NCBI RefSeq assembly: GCF_900167255.1 | Contig: NZ_FUYB01000006.1 | Span: 82,677 to 146,676 of the forward strand | Direction of reading: 5' to 3' | From: Thiothrix eikelboomii | GTDB taxonomy: Bacteria > Pseudomonadota > Gammaproteobacteria > Thiotrichales > Thiotrichaceae | Length of the DNA stretch: 64,000 nt | Translations under genes and position numbers: made by a program | Notes under the pieces: generated by a model | What the model saw: the letters and a program-made list of their open reading frames with translations, nothing else | Told to the model about the DNA's origin: nothing | Database searches by the model: none | Shown here: one piece after another, positions 16,249 to 25,718 of the stretch | How the letters are laid out: the number at the start of each line of letters is the position of its first letter | How positions within the stretch are numbered: the stretch's first letter is position 1

Positions 16249-17820
16249 TTATTGGGCGCGTGGGTGATGTTGCATCCAAAGATTCAGATATTCTAAAACG
16301 CCGCGACTATCAATTTCATGTTTGTTGTCGCGTAAAGCCAGATTAGCCAGCTTCATCGCATCATTGCCATCGGAGTTGACTGCGTAAACATCAGCCCCCG
16401 CTTTTAATAAATTAATTAAGGCTAATTTATGTCCAAAGCGAGCAGCATGATGCAAAGGTGTCCAATTCTTCACCGTTACAATATTTGGATCAACGCCAGC
16501 CGCTAGTAAAGTCGTGACCGCAGAGGTTTGCCCAGTAGAGGCTGCTGCATGCAGCGGCGTTTCTCCTTGAGCATTTCGATAGTTAGCATAGCTTGGCACT
16601 TTAGCCAATACCGCAATCCATGCTAAATCCCCATCTAAAGCTGCATCAAAGGTTTTTTTGCCAAATCGACCTGAAGGGTCAGTTGCTCCTGAGCGAACTA
16701 AGATATTTGCAATATCTAAGTTATTATTATTAATAGCTATCGTTAGAGGGGTGACACCACTAGCTGAGTAATTGACATCAGCCCCTAGTTTAATCAGCTG
16801 CGGAATTTTATCGGCTTCACCGCGCTCAACTGTCTGGAACAGGGCTTTACCGAGAACACCACCATCCGCTGTTGCACCCCCTGCGATTAAAGCGCCTGCC
16901 ATGCCAAAATCACCCCGATTTAAAGCAAGCGAGAGGGCTGATTCGCCATCCTTAGCGTAATTGGGATTGGCTCCCATTTTTAGGAGGTTAGCGACTTTTT
17001 CGCGCTCGCCTTGCTCAACCGCAGTAAACATGACACGACCTAAATCGTTGGGATCGCGTTGTGCACCTGCGGCTAGCAAAATACCAATTAAACCAATATC
17101 ACCATTGCGTGCAGCGATGGATAAAGGCGTAACTTCACCTTCCGAGTAATTGGCATTCGCACCTAATTTAATCAGATTATTCACCCGATCACGATCTTGC
17201 ATTTGCACGGCTTTGAGCAGAGCACGCCCTAAAACGCCCGCATCATTGGGTGCGCCACTTTTCATTAATAAATAGGCAATACCCGTATAGCCCCCATCAA
17301 CCGCCATCTGTACCAGCTCTTGAGTTGGCTTAGCCCCTTGATTAATAAAGTTTTTAGCTTGGTTATAATCACCTTGAGTGATCGCCGCTTGTAAGCCATT
17401 AGAGAGGCGGTCTTCATTAGCTTGAGCTTGATCACGTTTAGCTTGTTCTGCCGCTAAGCGCTCTTGTTGAGCCTTTAGTGCAGCTTGTTGTGCAGGATTT
17501 GCACCCGACCCAGTAACATTCGCCGGTGTTGCGGGGTTATTGGCGATTGCCGGTGTGCCATTGGCTGCAGGGGTAGTTACCGCTTGCTGAGCCAATTCTT
17601 CCCACTGTTTAACATAAGCTTGTGCTTGAGCCGCTTCAGCGGTTTTGCCTTCTTTAGTTAAGCGGGCGGCCTCTTGTTTCCATACACTAATTTGTGCCTC
17701 AGCTTCAGCCGCAGTTTCTGCCTGAGCCAGCGTTGCCCAAGTGAAAATGGCTAAACTTAAAAGCACCAATGAATAATTCTTAATCAAACAAAAATTCCTG
17801 CCCTCAAGCGGAAAATTCAT
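16249..17820 (-). CDS. Secreted ankyrin-repeat protein
   Basis: From the ATG at 17820 (GGAG eight bases upstream) the product has a signal peptide ending in an A-x-A site near residue 35, a Lys/Ala/Glu-rich coiled-coil-like stretch and an Ala/Asn/Pro linker, then ankyrin repeats to the C-terminus. Three successive copies of a ~70-residue double-ankyrin module (each with LGxxxFxAV, LIKLGANxNY-like and TPLxIAxxNGD-like segments) come first; more canonical repeats (TPLHAAASTG, TPLHHAARFG) follow. Ankyrin arrays bind proteins, and a periplasmic location is predicted. The open frame extends to 17913, but the upstream part has no good start. Confidence 0.85.
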   Translation of the reverse strand: MNFPLEGRNFCLIKNYSLVLLSLAIFTWATLAQAETAAEAEAQISVWKQEAARLTKEGKTAEAAQAQAYVKQWEELAQQAVTTPAANGTPAIANNPATPANVTGSGANPAQQAALKAQQERLAAEQAKRDQAQANEDRLSNGLQAAITQGDYNQAKNFINQGAKPTQELVQMAVDGGYTGIAYLLMKSGAPNDAGVLGRALLKAVQMQDRDRVNNLIKLGANANYSEGEVTPLSIAARNGDIGLIGILLAAGAQRDPNDLGRVMFTAVEQGEREKVANLLKMGANPNYAKDGESALSLALNRGDFGMAGALIAGGATADGGVLGKALFQTVERGEADKIPQLIKLGADVNYSASGVTPLTIAINNNNLDIANILVRSGATDPSGRFGKKTFDAALDGDLAWIAVLAKVPSYANYRNAQGETPLHAAASTGQTSAVTTLLAAGVDPNIVTVKNWTPLHHAARFGHKLALINLLKAGADVYAVNSDGNDAMKLANLALRDNKHEIDSRGVLEYLNLWMQHHPRAQ

Positions 17821-18096
17821 ATAAAGTCTCCATACAATATTTCCTGATTGGGGTTTCGAGCTCATTTGGCCCATCAGATCGCAAATTACCCAAGCCTGTT
17901 TTTGCAGATCCATTCAGAAGTCACCACGGCGGTGATGATAGCAATAGCGTTTCCCCATATTCAATCGCTAGCTAGCAAAGATCGTTCGTTTAGAGCAAGA
18001 AACACTCAAAAAGGCCCAAGGTTTCTTAATAACTAGGGACGACTCACTAAGCATAATGCTGCTACAATCATAGCTCAATACCTAAAAAATGCTCAG

Positions 18097-19164
18097 ATGA
18101 TACTGAATCGCTATCTGTTCAAAGAAATTGCTCTTAATTTCACGGCAACCCTCTTGGTTCTATCGCTCATTATTGTGGGTAATACCTTTGTGCGCTTACT
18201 CGCGAGTGCTAGTAGTGGTGATCTACCTTTAGATCTCTTAGGCAATATGTTGCTGTTTGGGTCGTTAAAAAATTTATTACGTTTAATCCCGGTGGCCTTG
18301 CTCATTGGCATGATGCTGGCATTTAGTCGTTTGTATCGTGATTCAGAGATGGTGGCTCTAGGCGCTTCAGGTGTCGGGCCTAAAGAGTTTTATCGAGCCA
18401 TTTTTAGTTTTGTATTGCCACTGACAGTATTGATGGCAGTCGCCGTCTTTATATTTTCGCCACAGTTAGAAGTACAAAACCAAGCCCTACGCAAAGAAAT
18501 GTATCAACGCCCCGAAGCTGCCGGTATTCCGCCCGGTCAATTCGTGACAGCGGGTAATAAAACCAATAATTATACCGTCTTAGCGGAAGGTATTGATGAT
18601 TCACGGACGGTCATGGAGCGTTTTTTTATTCGTGTACAAGACGGGGCGAATGAAATTTTAGTCTGGGCGCAATCGGCTATTTTGTTTGTGGATTCCGCCA
18701 CCGGTGAACGCTTTTTGCAAATTCGCGATGGTTATCGCTATGAAAATGATGCTGAGCGTGGCGGTATGTCGATTATTCACTTTAAAGAGCATGGAGTGCG
18801 GATTCCTTTACGGTCGTTTACGCGCTCAATCAGTATTGAAAGCGTGTCGACTTTAGAGCTGTTAGCCGTTGCCTCCCCTGCTAATCAAGCTGAATTACAA
18901 TGGCGCTTGTCGATTGTACTGTCTACTTTAGTTTTAGCCTTGCTGGCTTTTCCCCTAAGTTATACTGCGCCCCGGCAAGGGCGGTTTAGCAAAATAGCCG
19001 TCGCTATTCTCTTATATGGTTTATACGCAAATGTGCTCGCTATGCTCCGGGGGATGATGGAGCGCGGTGAGTTGCCCGCTTGGATTGGCATGTGGTGGGT
19101 GCATATTCTAATGGTGGTTTTGGCATTTTGGCTGTTGCGTAAATACTATGGAAAGCCCGCATGA
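18097..19164 (+). CDS. lptF: LPS export ABC transporter permease LptF
   Basis: The 355-residue permease has a pair of N-terminal membrane helices beginning ILNRYLFKE, a large periplasmic beta domain and four further helices, as in the LptF/YjgP family. With LptG and the ATPase LptB it extracts LPS from the inner membrane towards LptC/A. Its last four bases overlap lptG. lptB is not in the window. Confidence 0.93.
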   Translation: MILNRYLFKEIALNFTATLLVLSLIIVGNTFVRLLASASSGDLPLDLLGNMLLFGSLKNLLRLIPVALLIGMMLAFSRLYRDSEMVALGASGVGPKEFYRAIFSFVLPLTVLMAVAVFIFSPQLEVQNQALRKEMYQRPEAAGIPPGQFVTAGNKTNNYTVLAEGIDDSRTVMERFFIRVQDGANEILVWAQSAILFVDSATGERFLQIRDGYRYENDAERGGMSIIHFKEHGVRIPLRSFTRSISIESVSTLELLAVASPANQAELQWRLSIVLSTLVLALLAFPLSYTAPRQGRFSKIAVAILLYGLYANVLAMLRGMMERGELPAWIGMWWVHILMVVLAFWLLRKYYGKPA

Positions 19165-20228
19165 AACTACTCGTAAGCTATCTTTGGAAAAATCTACTGT
19201 TAAGTATCTTAATGACTTGGTTGTCATTGAGCTTACTGTTTGCTTTATTTGATTTTTTAGCCGAATTAGGGGACACCAAAGTCGGTACTCGCTACGGCGT
19301 ATTGCAAGCTTTGCTGTATGTAGTTTATAGCTTACCGCGAACTTTATATGAAAACTTTCCTTATGCAGCTTTGATTGGCAGTTTGATGGGTTTGGGTAAT
19401 TTAGCGGCAAATAGTGAAATTACTGCGATGCGGGCGGCGGGCTTTTCAATTCGGCAAATTGTTCTGACCACTTTAAAGCTGGGTTTGGTATTAAGTTTAT
19501 TAGCGTTTGCTTTGGGTGAGTGGGTTGTGCCGCGTGCAGAGGCCTATGCAGAAAACTTTAAAATTCGTAGTTTGCAACAAGAACTCTCTATTTCTGAAGA
19601 AGGGGTCTGGCTGAAAAATGGCAAGCAACTGATTCATATTGATAAAGTTTGGTCAGAGGCGAAAGTAGACGGTTTGGCTATTTATGAGGTGGATGAGCAA
19701 GTAGGCGGAATCAGTCGTATTCTTAAAGCAGCACATGCTGAGCGGCAGGGGGAGAGTTGGCAGTTGCAGCAAGTAGTTGATCAATATTTAAGTAAAAGTG
19801 GGGTGGAGCTGGCTCGACATGAGCAGTTGCTGTTGAAGGATATACTGCCGAGTAAAATTTTGAGTTTAGCAACGGTCACGCCCGAGCAACTCGCGGCACG
19901 GGAGTTGGCAGAGTTTATCCAACATCAACGCGATAATGCGCTCAATACCGACCGCTTTGAGTTGGAATATTGGAAGCATTTCACAACCCCCTTATCGACT
20001 CTCGTGATGCTAGTACTAGCTGCACCTTTGGTCTTCGGTTTTCAAAGGAATGCAGGGGCTGGGCAACGGATTTTTATTGGTATTTTGATTGGGATTAGTT
20101 ATTTATTATTAGATCGGATCATTGGGCGTACTGGTTTAGTCTATGGTCTGCCCCCTTTGTTATCAGCGATACTACCGATGTTGCTCTTTTCTGCTTTAGG
20201 TTTATTGATGCTAGGACGAGTACGATAG
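19161..20228 (+). CDS. lptG: LPS export ABC transporter permease LptG
   Basis: The 355-residue paralogue of LptF has the same layout: two helices, the periplasmic domain (including EEGVWLKNGKQLIHID, typical of LptG) and C-terminal helices with the GISYLLLDRI segment. It is the second half-permease of the LPS exporter. It overlaps lptF by four bases and is followed after a short gap by an acetyltransferase gene. Confidence 0.93.
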   Translation: MKLLVSYLWKNLLLSILMTWLSLSLLFALFDFLAELGDTKVGTRYGVLQALLYVVYSLPRTLYENFPYAALIGSLMGLGNLAANSEITAMRAAGFSIRQIVLTTLKLGLVLSLLAFALGEWVVPRAEAYAENFKIRSLQQELSISEEGVWLKNGKQLIHIDKVWSEAKVDGLAIYEVDEQVGGISRILKAAHAERQGESWQLQQVVDQYLSKSGVELARHEQLLLKDILPSKILSLATVTPEQLAARELAEFIQHQRDNALNTDRFELEYWKHFTTPLSTLVMLVLAAPLVFGFQRNAGAGQRIFIGILIGISYLLLDRIIGRTGLVYGLPPLLSAILPMLLFSALGLLMLGRVR

Positions 20229-20245
20229 GAATAGAGGTGACAACG

Positions 20246-20683
20246 ATGCATATTGAGGCCTTGACTGCGAATTCTGAATTAGAAGGGCTAGTGGATTTAT
20301 GCCAGTTGCCTAGCGATGATCTTTATAACCCGGCTTTACAGTTTTTTGGGATTAAACGGGCGGGTAAGTTGATTGCTGTCATTGGTTTAGAGTCTTATGA
20401 ATCGGTGGCTTTGCTACGGTCTTTAGCGGTTTTACCTGATTACCGAGGACTCGGTTTGGCACGAAGATTAGTCAGTTTTATGGAGGTGCAAGCAGCTCAG
20501 CAAGGTGTGCAAGAGCTGTATTTATTAACCACCACGGCGAGTAATTTTTTTAGAGCCTTGGCGTATCAGCTTACTGAGCGCAGCCAAGCACCTGACTGCA
20601 TTCAGCAAACGGCTCAATTGATTGGTCTTTGTCCGGCTTCAGCTTTATTGTTAAGGAAGCAGCTGCCCATCAGGACTGGCTAG
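20246..20683 (+). CDS. ArsN2-like GNAT acetyltransferase
   Basis: From the ATG at 20246 (GAGGTGA six bases upstream; a GTG at 20237 is inside that site) the product is 145 residues. The FFGIKRAGKLIAVIGLE, SVALLRSLAVLPDYRGLGLARRLV, LYLLTTTASNFF and LCPASA blocks match the ArsN2 family of arsenic-associated acetyltransferases. No ars operon is next to it, so a role in arsenic resistance is not supported by context. It ends in a 4-base overlap with the convergent AmpG-like gene. Confidence 0.8.
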   Translation: MHIEALTANSELEGLVDLCQLPSDDLYNPALQFFGIKRAGKLIAVIGLESYESVALLRSLAVLPDYRGLGLARRLVSFMEVQAAQQGVQELYLLTTTASNFFRALAYQLTERSQAPDCIQQTAQLIGLCPASALLLRKQLPIRTG

Positions 20684-22239
20684 GTCGGCTGAGTGAGTTT
20701 GCTTTGATCTAACTCTAAAAATTTAGTGGCGATCAACACTAAGCCAATCACCGGTAAACCAATTAGGGTAGTGAAAATAAAAAAGCTAGGATAACCAATG
20801 GCATCGACCATCGTCCCAGAGTAGCCCCCCAAAACTTTGGGAAATAAAGACATGAGTGAGCTAAAGATAGCGTATTGAACGGCGGTAAAAGAAACACTGG
20901 TCAGTGCAGATAGGAAGGCCACAAAGGCAGCACTGGCAAACCCAGCGGCTAAATTATCAGCGATAACGGCTAAATAGAAAACCGGAAGATTATGTCCACT
21001 CACGGCCAAGAGCACAAACACTAAATTGGTTAAAGCAGCTAAAATCGCCCCCCACAGCAAGCTTTTCATGACGCCAAATTGGGTCGCAAACAAGCCACCG
21101 AATACCCCTCCAAGTACACTAACGAGCACGCCCACGGTTTTGACTGCGGTAGCAATTTCTTGTTTGGAAAAATCTAAGTCCTGATAAAACACATTGGAAG
21201 CTGCACCGAGGACAATATCGCTAATTCGATAAAAGCCGATCAAGACTAATAAAAATGTGGCTGTTTTTACGCCATAGCGTTTGAAGAAATCAGCGATTGG
21301 GGCAATCCAAGTTTCAATTGCAATCGCTCGGTCGACTAATCCAGCACGTACTAGTAGATACCCGACTGCAAAAGCCACCGCGACGGCTAAGGCAAAACGG
21401 AGGGCTTCTAATAAAAAGCCTGTTAATACGCCACCATCTGTGCCTGCTTTCAAATGAGTAAAGAGCGCATCGGTGAGGAAAAAGGTCAAGACAAAGGCAG
21501 TAACTGTGCAAGCAAACACTAGTACTAAGCGCAAGTAGTCATGAGTCGTGTAATGCAGGCTGCTGGGTTTATGCTTAGGCTCAGGAATGACGAAGGTTGT
21601 GAGCACGCCCACCAACATGATGGCGGCCATAATAAAATAAGTCCAACGCCAAGCGGTGTAGACATAATGGCCTTTTTCTGAACCAAACTGAGCGGCTAAA
21701 TATAAAGCGCCTGCCCCCGCTACAATCATGGCAACTCGATAGCCGACAATATAAGTCGAGGACATCAGGGCTTGTAGACGTGTCTCAGCCGACTCAATGC
21801 GATAAGCATCAATCACAATATCTTGGGTAGCAGAAGAAAACCCCAATAGCACCGCTGCAAATGCCATGAGCGTTAAATTATTTTTACTTAAAGCGGGGTC
21901 AATGCTGCCCATCGTGACAATCGCGAGCATGATCAGGGCTTGTGATAACAAGAGCCACGCTCGCCGCTTACCTAAACTGCGTGTGAGCAAGGGCAAGGGT
22001 AATTTATCAATTAAAGGTGCCCAGACAAATTTAAATGAATACCCCAAAGCAGCCCAACTAAAAAAGGTGACTGCTTTTCGTTCTACTCCAGCCTCGCCGA
22101 GCCACAAGGATAAGGATGAAAAAATTAATAAAATCGGAATGCCAGCTGAAAAACCTAAAAACAACATGGTTAGCACTCGCGCATCTAAAAAGTTGCGCAA
22201 GGTCTCACGCCAACTTGGTGTGGTAGTCGTTTCAGTCAT
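20680..22239 (-). CDS. AmpG-family muropeptide MFS transporter
   Basis: The 519-residue protein has the AmpG layout of about 12-14 helices, with FLGFSAGIPILLIFSSLSLWL at the start, ATQDIVIDAYRIE in helix 4-5 and SFTAVQYAIFSSLMSLFPKVLGGYSG in the C-terminal half. AmpG imports GlcNAc-anhydroMurNAc peptides for cell-wall recycling. Its 3' end overlaps the ArsN2-like gene by four bases. No beta-lactamase or ampD gene is nearby. Confidence 0.88.
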   Translation of the reverse strand: MTETTTTPSWRETLRNFLDARVLTMLFLGFSAGIPILLIFSSLSLWLGEAGVERKAVTFFSWAALGYSFKFVWAPLIDKLPLPLLTRSLGKRRAWLLLSQALIMLAIVTMGSIDPALSKNNLTLMAFAAVLLGFSSATQDIVIDAYRIESAETRLQALMSSTYIVGYRVAMIVAGAGALYLAAQFGSEKGHYVYTAWRWTYFIMAAIMLVGVLTTFVIPEPKHKPSSLHYTTHDYLRLVLVFACTVTAFVLTFFLTDALFTHLKAGTDGGVLTGFLLEALRFALAVAVAFAVGYLLVRAGLVDRAIAIETWIAPIADFFKRYGVKTATFLLVLIGFYRISDIVLGAASNVFYQDLDFSKQEIATAVKTVGVLVSVLGGVFGGLFATQFGVMKSLLWGAILAALTNLVFVLLAVSGHNLPVFYLAVIADNLAAGFASAAFVAFLSALTSVSFTAVQYAIFSSLMSLFPKVLGGYSGTMVDAIGYPSFFIFTTLIGLPVIGLVLIATKFLELDQSKLTQPT

Positions 22240-22414
22240 GAATACAAATGCCTATTGATTGTGAGGAGGGCTAGTAAACGCCTAGCGCCTATTTGCTGTA
22301 CGTGCATCATCAACGAAAGCATAAAACCTGTCACCTATTTTTGATCCTTTCCATGTCGGCAATGGATATTTCGCGTTATCATGCCGAACTTTTCTAGGTG
22401 TCAGGAGCTAATCC

Positions 22415-23203
22415 ATGCAGAGTGATTTACTGAATTATGTACCCGCTGAGGGGATGCTGCGTGAGCGCGTGCTGTTAGTCACGGGGGCTGCAATGGGTAT
22501 AGGGAAGGCAGTTGCTCTGCAATATGCGCGTTTTGGTGCCACAGTCATTTTAGTGGATAAGCAAGATCACATGTTGGAGGCCGTGTATGACGAGATCCTT
22601 GCAGCCGGTTATCCTAAGTCAGTGATTTGCCAATTGGATTTATTAACAGCCACGGCGGATGCTTATCATAGTTTAGCCTTGATGATTAAGCAGGAGCTTG
22701 GGCGTTTAGATGGTCTGTTGCTGAATGCAGCGTGGTTGGGGGCTTTTATGCCAGTGCGCCAGCATGATTTGGACTTGTGGACGAAGATGCTACAAATTAA
22801 TTTGCAGGCTAATTTCTTATTAGTCCGTGCCTGTTTACCGCTCCTAGAAAAATCCCCCGATGCAGCGATTGTCTTCTCTACGGACACGACTGATCGTGCC
22901 TATTACGGTGGGTTTGGGGTAAGTAAGGCGGCGATGAATGCATTGTGTGACATTTTGGCACAGGAATATGATCATCAACCTTTTATTCGAGTGAATCGGA
23001 TTCATACTGGCCCTGTGCGTACTAGTCTTCGGGTCTTGAATTTCCCTGGTGAGCATGTCGATAGCAATGTTGGCCCTGAGGCTGTGGTCGGGCCGTATTT
23101 GTATTTTATGGGGCCGGATGCAGGTCAGCGCACAGGTGAGGCTTTGCAGTTAGCCAAAATTCCCGCTGATTTTCATTGGGCTGGCGAGCAAGGCCAAGGT
23201 TAA
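22415..23203 (+). CDS. YciK-like short-chain dehydrogenase/reductase, catalytic Tyr replaced
   Basis: The 262-residue SDR has the NAD(P)-binding TGAAMGIGKAVA loop, the NAAWLG (NNAG-like) motif and a YciK-like C-terminal region (NRIHTGPVRT, then LYFMGPDAGQRTGE). The YxxxK active site reads F-G-V-S-K (Phe167, Lys171), so the catalytic tyrosine is missing, and the Ser position lies in a changed FSTDTT context. It may be a non-catalytic binder or use another chemistry. Its stop is two bases before the cmoA ATG, so it is probably co-transcribed with cmoAB. Confidence 0.82.
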   Translation: MQSDLLNYVPAEGMLRERVLLVTGAAMGIGKAVALQYARFGATVILVDKQDHMLEAVYDEILAAGYPKSVICQLDLLTATADAYHSLALMIKQELGRLDGLLLNAAWLGAFMPVRQHDLDLWTKMLQINLQANFLLVRACLPLLEKSPDAAIVFSTDTTDRAYYGGFGVSKAAMNALCDILAQEYDHQPFIRVNRIHTGPVRTSLRVLNFPGEHVDSNVGPEAVVGPYLYFMGPDAGQRTGEALQLAKIPADFHWAGEQGQG

Positions 23204-23205
23204 GC

Positions 23206-23943
23206 ATGGCAACTGAGTCTACACGCGATCAAATTTTTGCCCAAACGCAGCAAGTCGTCGATTTTGCGTTTACGGCGGCGGTTGCTGATGTATTTCCTGA
23301 TATGGTGCGCCGCTCTGTACCGGGATATGAAACCGTGATTAGCCAGCTAGGGGTGTTAGCAAGGCATTATGCCCAAACGGATAGCACTATTTATGATCTA
23401 GGCTGTTCACTCGGTGCAGCTACGTTAGCGATGGCGACTCAAGTTAGGCAACCCGGTGTGCAATATATTTGCGTGGATAATTCTGAAGCGATGATTCAGC
23501 GCTGTGAGCAGCGTTTGCAGCGTCAATTGCCAGTTGCTAGCTTCCAAACCTTGGTGGAGGATATTTGCCAAGTTCCGATGCAGCGAGCTTCTATTGTTGT
23601 ACTCAATTTTACCTTGCAATTTATTCAGCCTGCCGCTCGCCAAGCCTTAATTGAACGGATTTATCACGCTTTATTGCCGGGTGGGGTGTTGATTCTTTCT
23701 GAGAAAATTAAATTCGCTGAGGCGGATCAACAGGCTTTAATGACCGAGCTATATCTGGAGTTTAAACGTGCCAATGGTTATTCCGAGCTAGAAATCAGTC
23801 AGAAGCGTTCTGCTTTGGAAAATGTTCTGATTCCTGACACGTTGGCGGTTCACCACGAGCGGTTACAACGGGCGGGTTTCAGTCAAAGCTTGGTCTGGTT
23901 TCAGAATTTTGTATTTGCTTCGATGATCGCGGTGAAGGCATGA
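23206..23943 (+). CDS. cmoA: Carboxy-S-adenosyl-L-methionine synthase
   Basis: The 245-residue protein from the ATG at 23206 has RDQIFAQ, VADVFPDMVRRSVPGYE and the DLGCSLGAAT SAM-site motif, which define CmoA. It converts prephenate and SAM to carboxy-SAM for modification of the tRNA wobble uridine (cmo5U34). An upstream in-frame TTG at 23176 would overlap the SDR gene and is not preferred. The last four bases overlap cmoB. Confidence 0.95.
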   Translation: MATESTRDQIFAQTQQVVDFAFTAAVADVFPDMVRRSVPGYETVISQLGVLARHYAQTDSTIYDLGCSLGAATLAMATQVRQPGVQYICVDNSEAMIQRCEQRLQRQLPVASFQTLVEDICQVPMQRASIVVLNFTLQFIQPAARQALIERIYHALLPGGVLILSEKIKFAEADQQALMTELYLEFKRANGYSELEISQKRSALENVLIPDTLAVHHERLQRAGFSQSLVWFQNFVFASMIAVKA

Positions 23944-24935
23944 GTGCTTGGCTCGATGCCCGTTTTGAGGCTTTATATCAGGACTTAGCCCCCACTCGCT
24001 TGGCTGCTTGGTTAGCCAACTTGCCCCAGCAGGTGCAAACGAGTTTATACGCAATGCCCCACGGTAAACGCGAATTCTGGCTACAAACTTTGGAACAATT
24101 GCCGCCATTAACCGCCACTAGCTGCGATTTTAAGCAAGCAACGGTACGCATTGGCCAAGCAGCGGATGTGAGTGCAGCCCAAAGTGCAGCTTTACGCCAA
24201 GCCTTAGAGGTGTTTATTCCTTGGCGGAAAGGTCCGTTTGAGGTGTTTGGTATTCCGATTGATACTGAGTGGCGCTCTGATTGGAAGTGGGCGCGAGTCG
24301 CTCCACATTTGTCCCCTTTGCAAGGGCGTTTGGTGCTGGATGTCGGTTGTGGCAGTGGTTATCACTTGTGGCGGCTATTCGGTGCTGGGGCGCAGCAAGT
24401 TATTGGGATTGATCCGAGTTTATTTTTCCTCATGCAGTTTCAACTGATCAAACACTATACCCATCAGCCGCCTGTGCATTTCTTGCCTTTAAAAAGCGAG
24501 GATTTGCCCGATTTTCAAGGTAAGGGGTTTGATACGGTACTGTCAATGGGCGTGTTATATCATCGGCGCTCACCCTTAGAGCATTTGCAAGAGTTGAAAA
24601 ATGTGCTGCGAGTAGGGGGCGAATTAGTGCTAGAAACTTTGGTTGTCGAAGGGAATGAGCGCACTATGCTGATGCCAGAAGATCGCTATGGCAAGATGCG
24701 AAATGTGTGGTTTATCCCTTCGGTTGCTCTGCTTGAGCTTTGGCTGCGGCGTTTAGGCTTTGAACAGATTCGGACAGTGGATTTGACTCCGACCACGACA
24801 GCTGAGCAGCGTGCAACTGAATGGATGCGTTTTGAATCTTTACAGGATTTCTTAGATCCGCAGGATCAGTCCCGCACGATTGAAGGTTATCCAGCACCGT
24901 TGCGGGCGGTGATAATTGCTACAGCTCCTAAGTGA
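23940..24935 (+). CDS. cmoB: tRNA 5-carboxymethoxyuridine methyltransferase/carboxymethyltransferase
   Basis: The 331-residue enzyme uses carboxy-SAM from CmoA to carboxymethylate ho5U34 in tRNAs. Typical segments are WRKGPFEVFGIPIDTEWRSDWKW, LDVGCGSGYH and LSMGVLYHRRSPLEHL. It starts within the cmoA stop (ATGA). Length and motifs agree fully with CmoB. Confidence 0.96.
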   Translation: MSAWLDARFEALYQDLAPTRLAAWLANLPQQVQTSLYAMPHGKREFWLQTLEQLPPLTATSCDFKQATVRIGQAADVSAAQSAALRQALEVFIPWRKGPFEVFGIPIDTEWRSDWKWARVAPHLSPLQGRLVLDVGCGSGYHLWRLFGAGAQQVIGIDPSLFFLMQFQLIKHYTHQPPVHFLPLKSEDLPDFQGKGFDTVLSMGVLYHRRSPLEHLQELKNVLRVGGELVLETLVVEGNERTMLMPEDRYGKMRNVWFIPSVALLELWLRRLGFEQIRTVDLTPTTTAEQRATEWMRFESLQDFLDPQDQSRTIEGYPAPLRAVIIATAPK

Positions 24936-25001
24936 TCTGGGCAAGTAGGCAGAAGGCGAGTAGATTATTAATAGTCTTGATCAAAATAATATGGAAGGAT
25001 T

Positions 25002-25697
25002 GTGAACGCACAGCTTAATCAACTTGGCTTTATGGCAGCGGTTGGTGACTCTCGGAATCGCTTACAGCATCAATTGTGTCAGCAGATGGCGCAGGCTTAT
25101 CAGCGTTTTTGTCAAAGCTGGAATCAATTATTGCCAGATCCCTATTTGCGGGATGGTGGGCGTTATCGTTTGCGTCGCTATTCAGTGTTCCATTGGCAAC
25201 AAGGTCGGTTGCAACAGTTGCCTCATGAGCCACATTATCAATCGAGCTATCATAATGCGGTACATGGTGGCTTTAATCGTCATTTTCGTGCTTGGCTACC
25301 GACAACTATCGCTAATCCGGTGTTTAAGCGTTTGATCGCATGGTCGGTTGAGCAATTTAGTGCTAATCCTAAGCAATTATGGCGGATTCAGGCTCATCAA
25401 TTTCGGATTGTCGCTTCGGCCTTGGAAGAGGGTAGACCCACTCCAGAAGGTGTGCATAAAGATGGTGCAGATTATATTCTGATCATGTTATTGGCGCGGC
25501 ATAATGTCCAAGGTGGGGTGAGTTATATTTATAACAATCAGATGCAAGCTCTGCAGCAATACACTTTAAACACGAGTACGGATCTATTGTTAGTGAATGA
25601 TCACAAGGTCTATCATGGGGTAACGCCCATTTTACCAGAAGATAAAAATCAACCCGCGTGGCGTGATGTCTTGGTTCTTACTTTCCATCGACAATAA
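25002..25697 (+). CDS. 2-oxoglutarate/Fe(II) dioxygenase family protein (PF10014-like)
   Basis: The 231-residue protein contains the iron triad of 2OG dioxygenases in a PF10014-type setting: His152 and Asp154 in PTPEGVHKDGADY, His205 in KVYHGVTP, and Arg221 as the likely 2OG-binding residue. Family members include amino-acid hydroxylases such as isoleucine dioxygenase; the substrate here is unknown. The start is a GTG preceded closely by GGAAGGA; an ATG at 25035 is an alternative. It lies 66 bases after cmoB in the same direction, but co-transcription is not proven. Confidence 0.8.
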   Translation: MNAQLNQLGFMAAVGDSRNRLQHQLCQQMAQAYQRFCQSWNQLLPDPYLRDGGRYRLRRYSVFHWQQGRLQQLPHEPHYQSSYHNAVHGGFNRHFRAWLPTTIANPVFKRLIAWSVEQFSANPKQLWRIQAHQFRIVASALEEGRPTPEGVHKDGADYILIMLLARHNVQGGVSYIYNNQMQALQQYTLNTSTDLLLVNDHKVYHGVTPILPEDKNQPAWRDVLVLTFHRQ

Positions 25698-25718
25698 GTC
25701 TAGCCTGAGGTCGTGCGC

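Noticed and set aside
20246..20683. Arsenic resistance role for the ArsN2-like gene
   Set aside because: No arsenic genes are nearby; only the protein family resemblance supports it.
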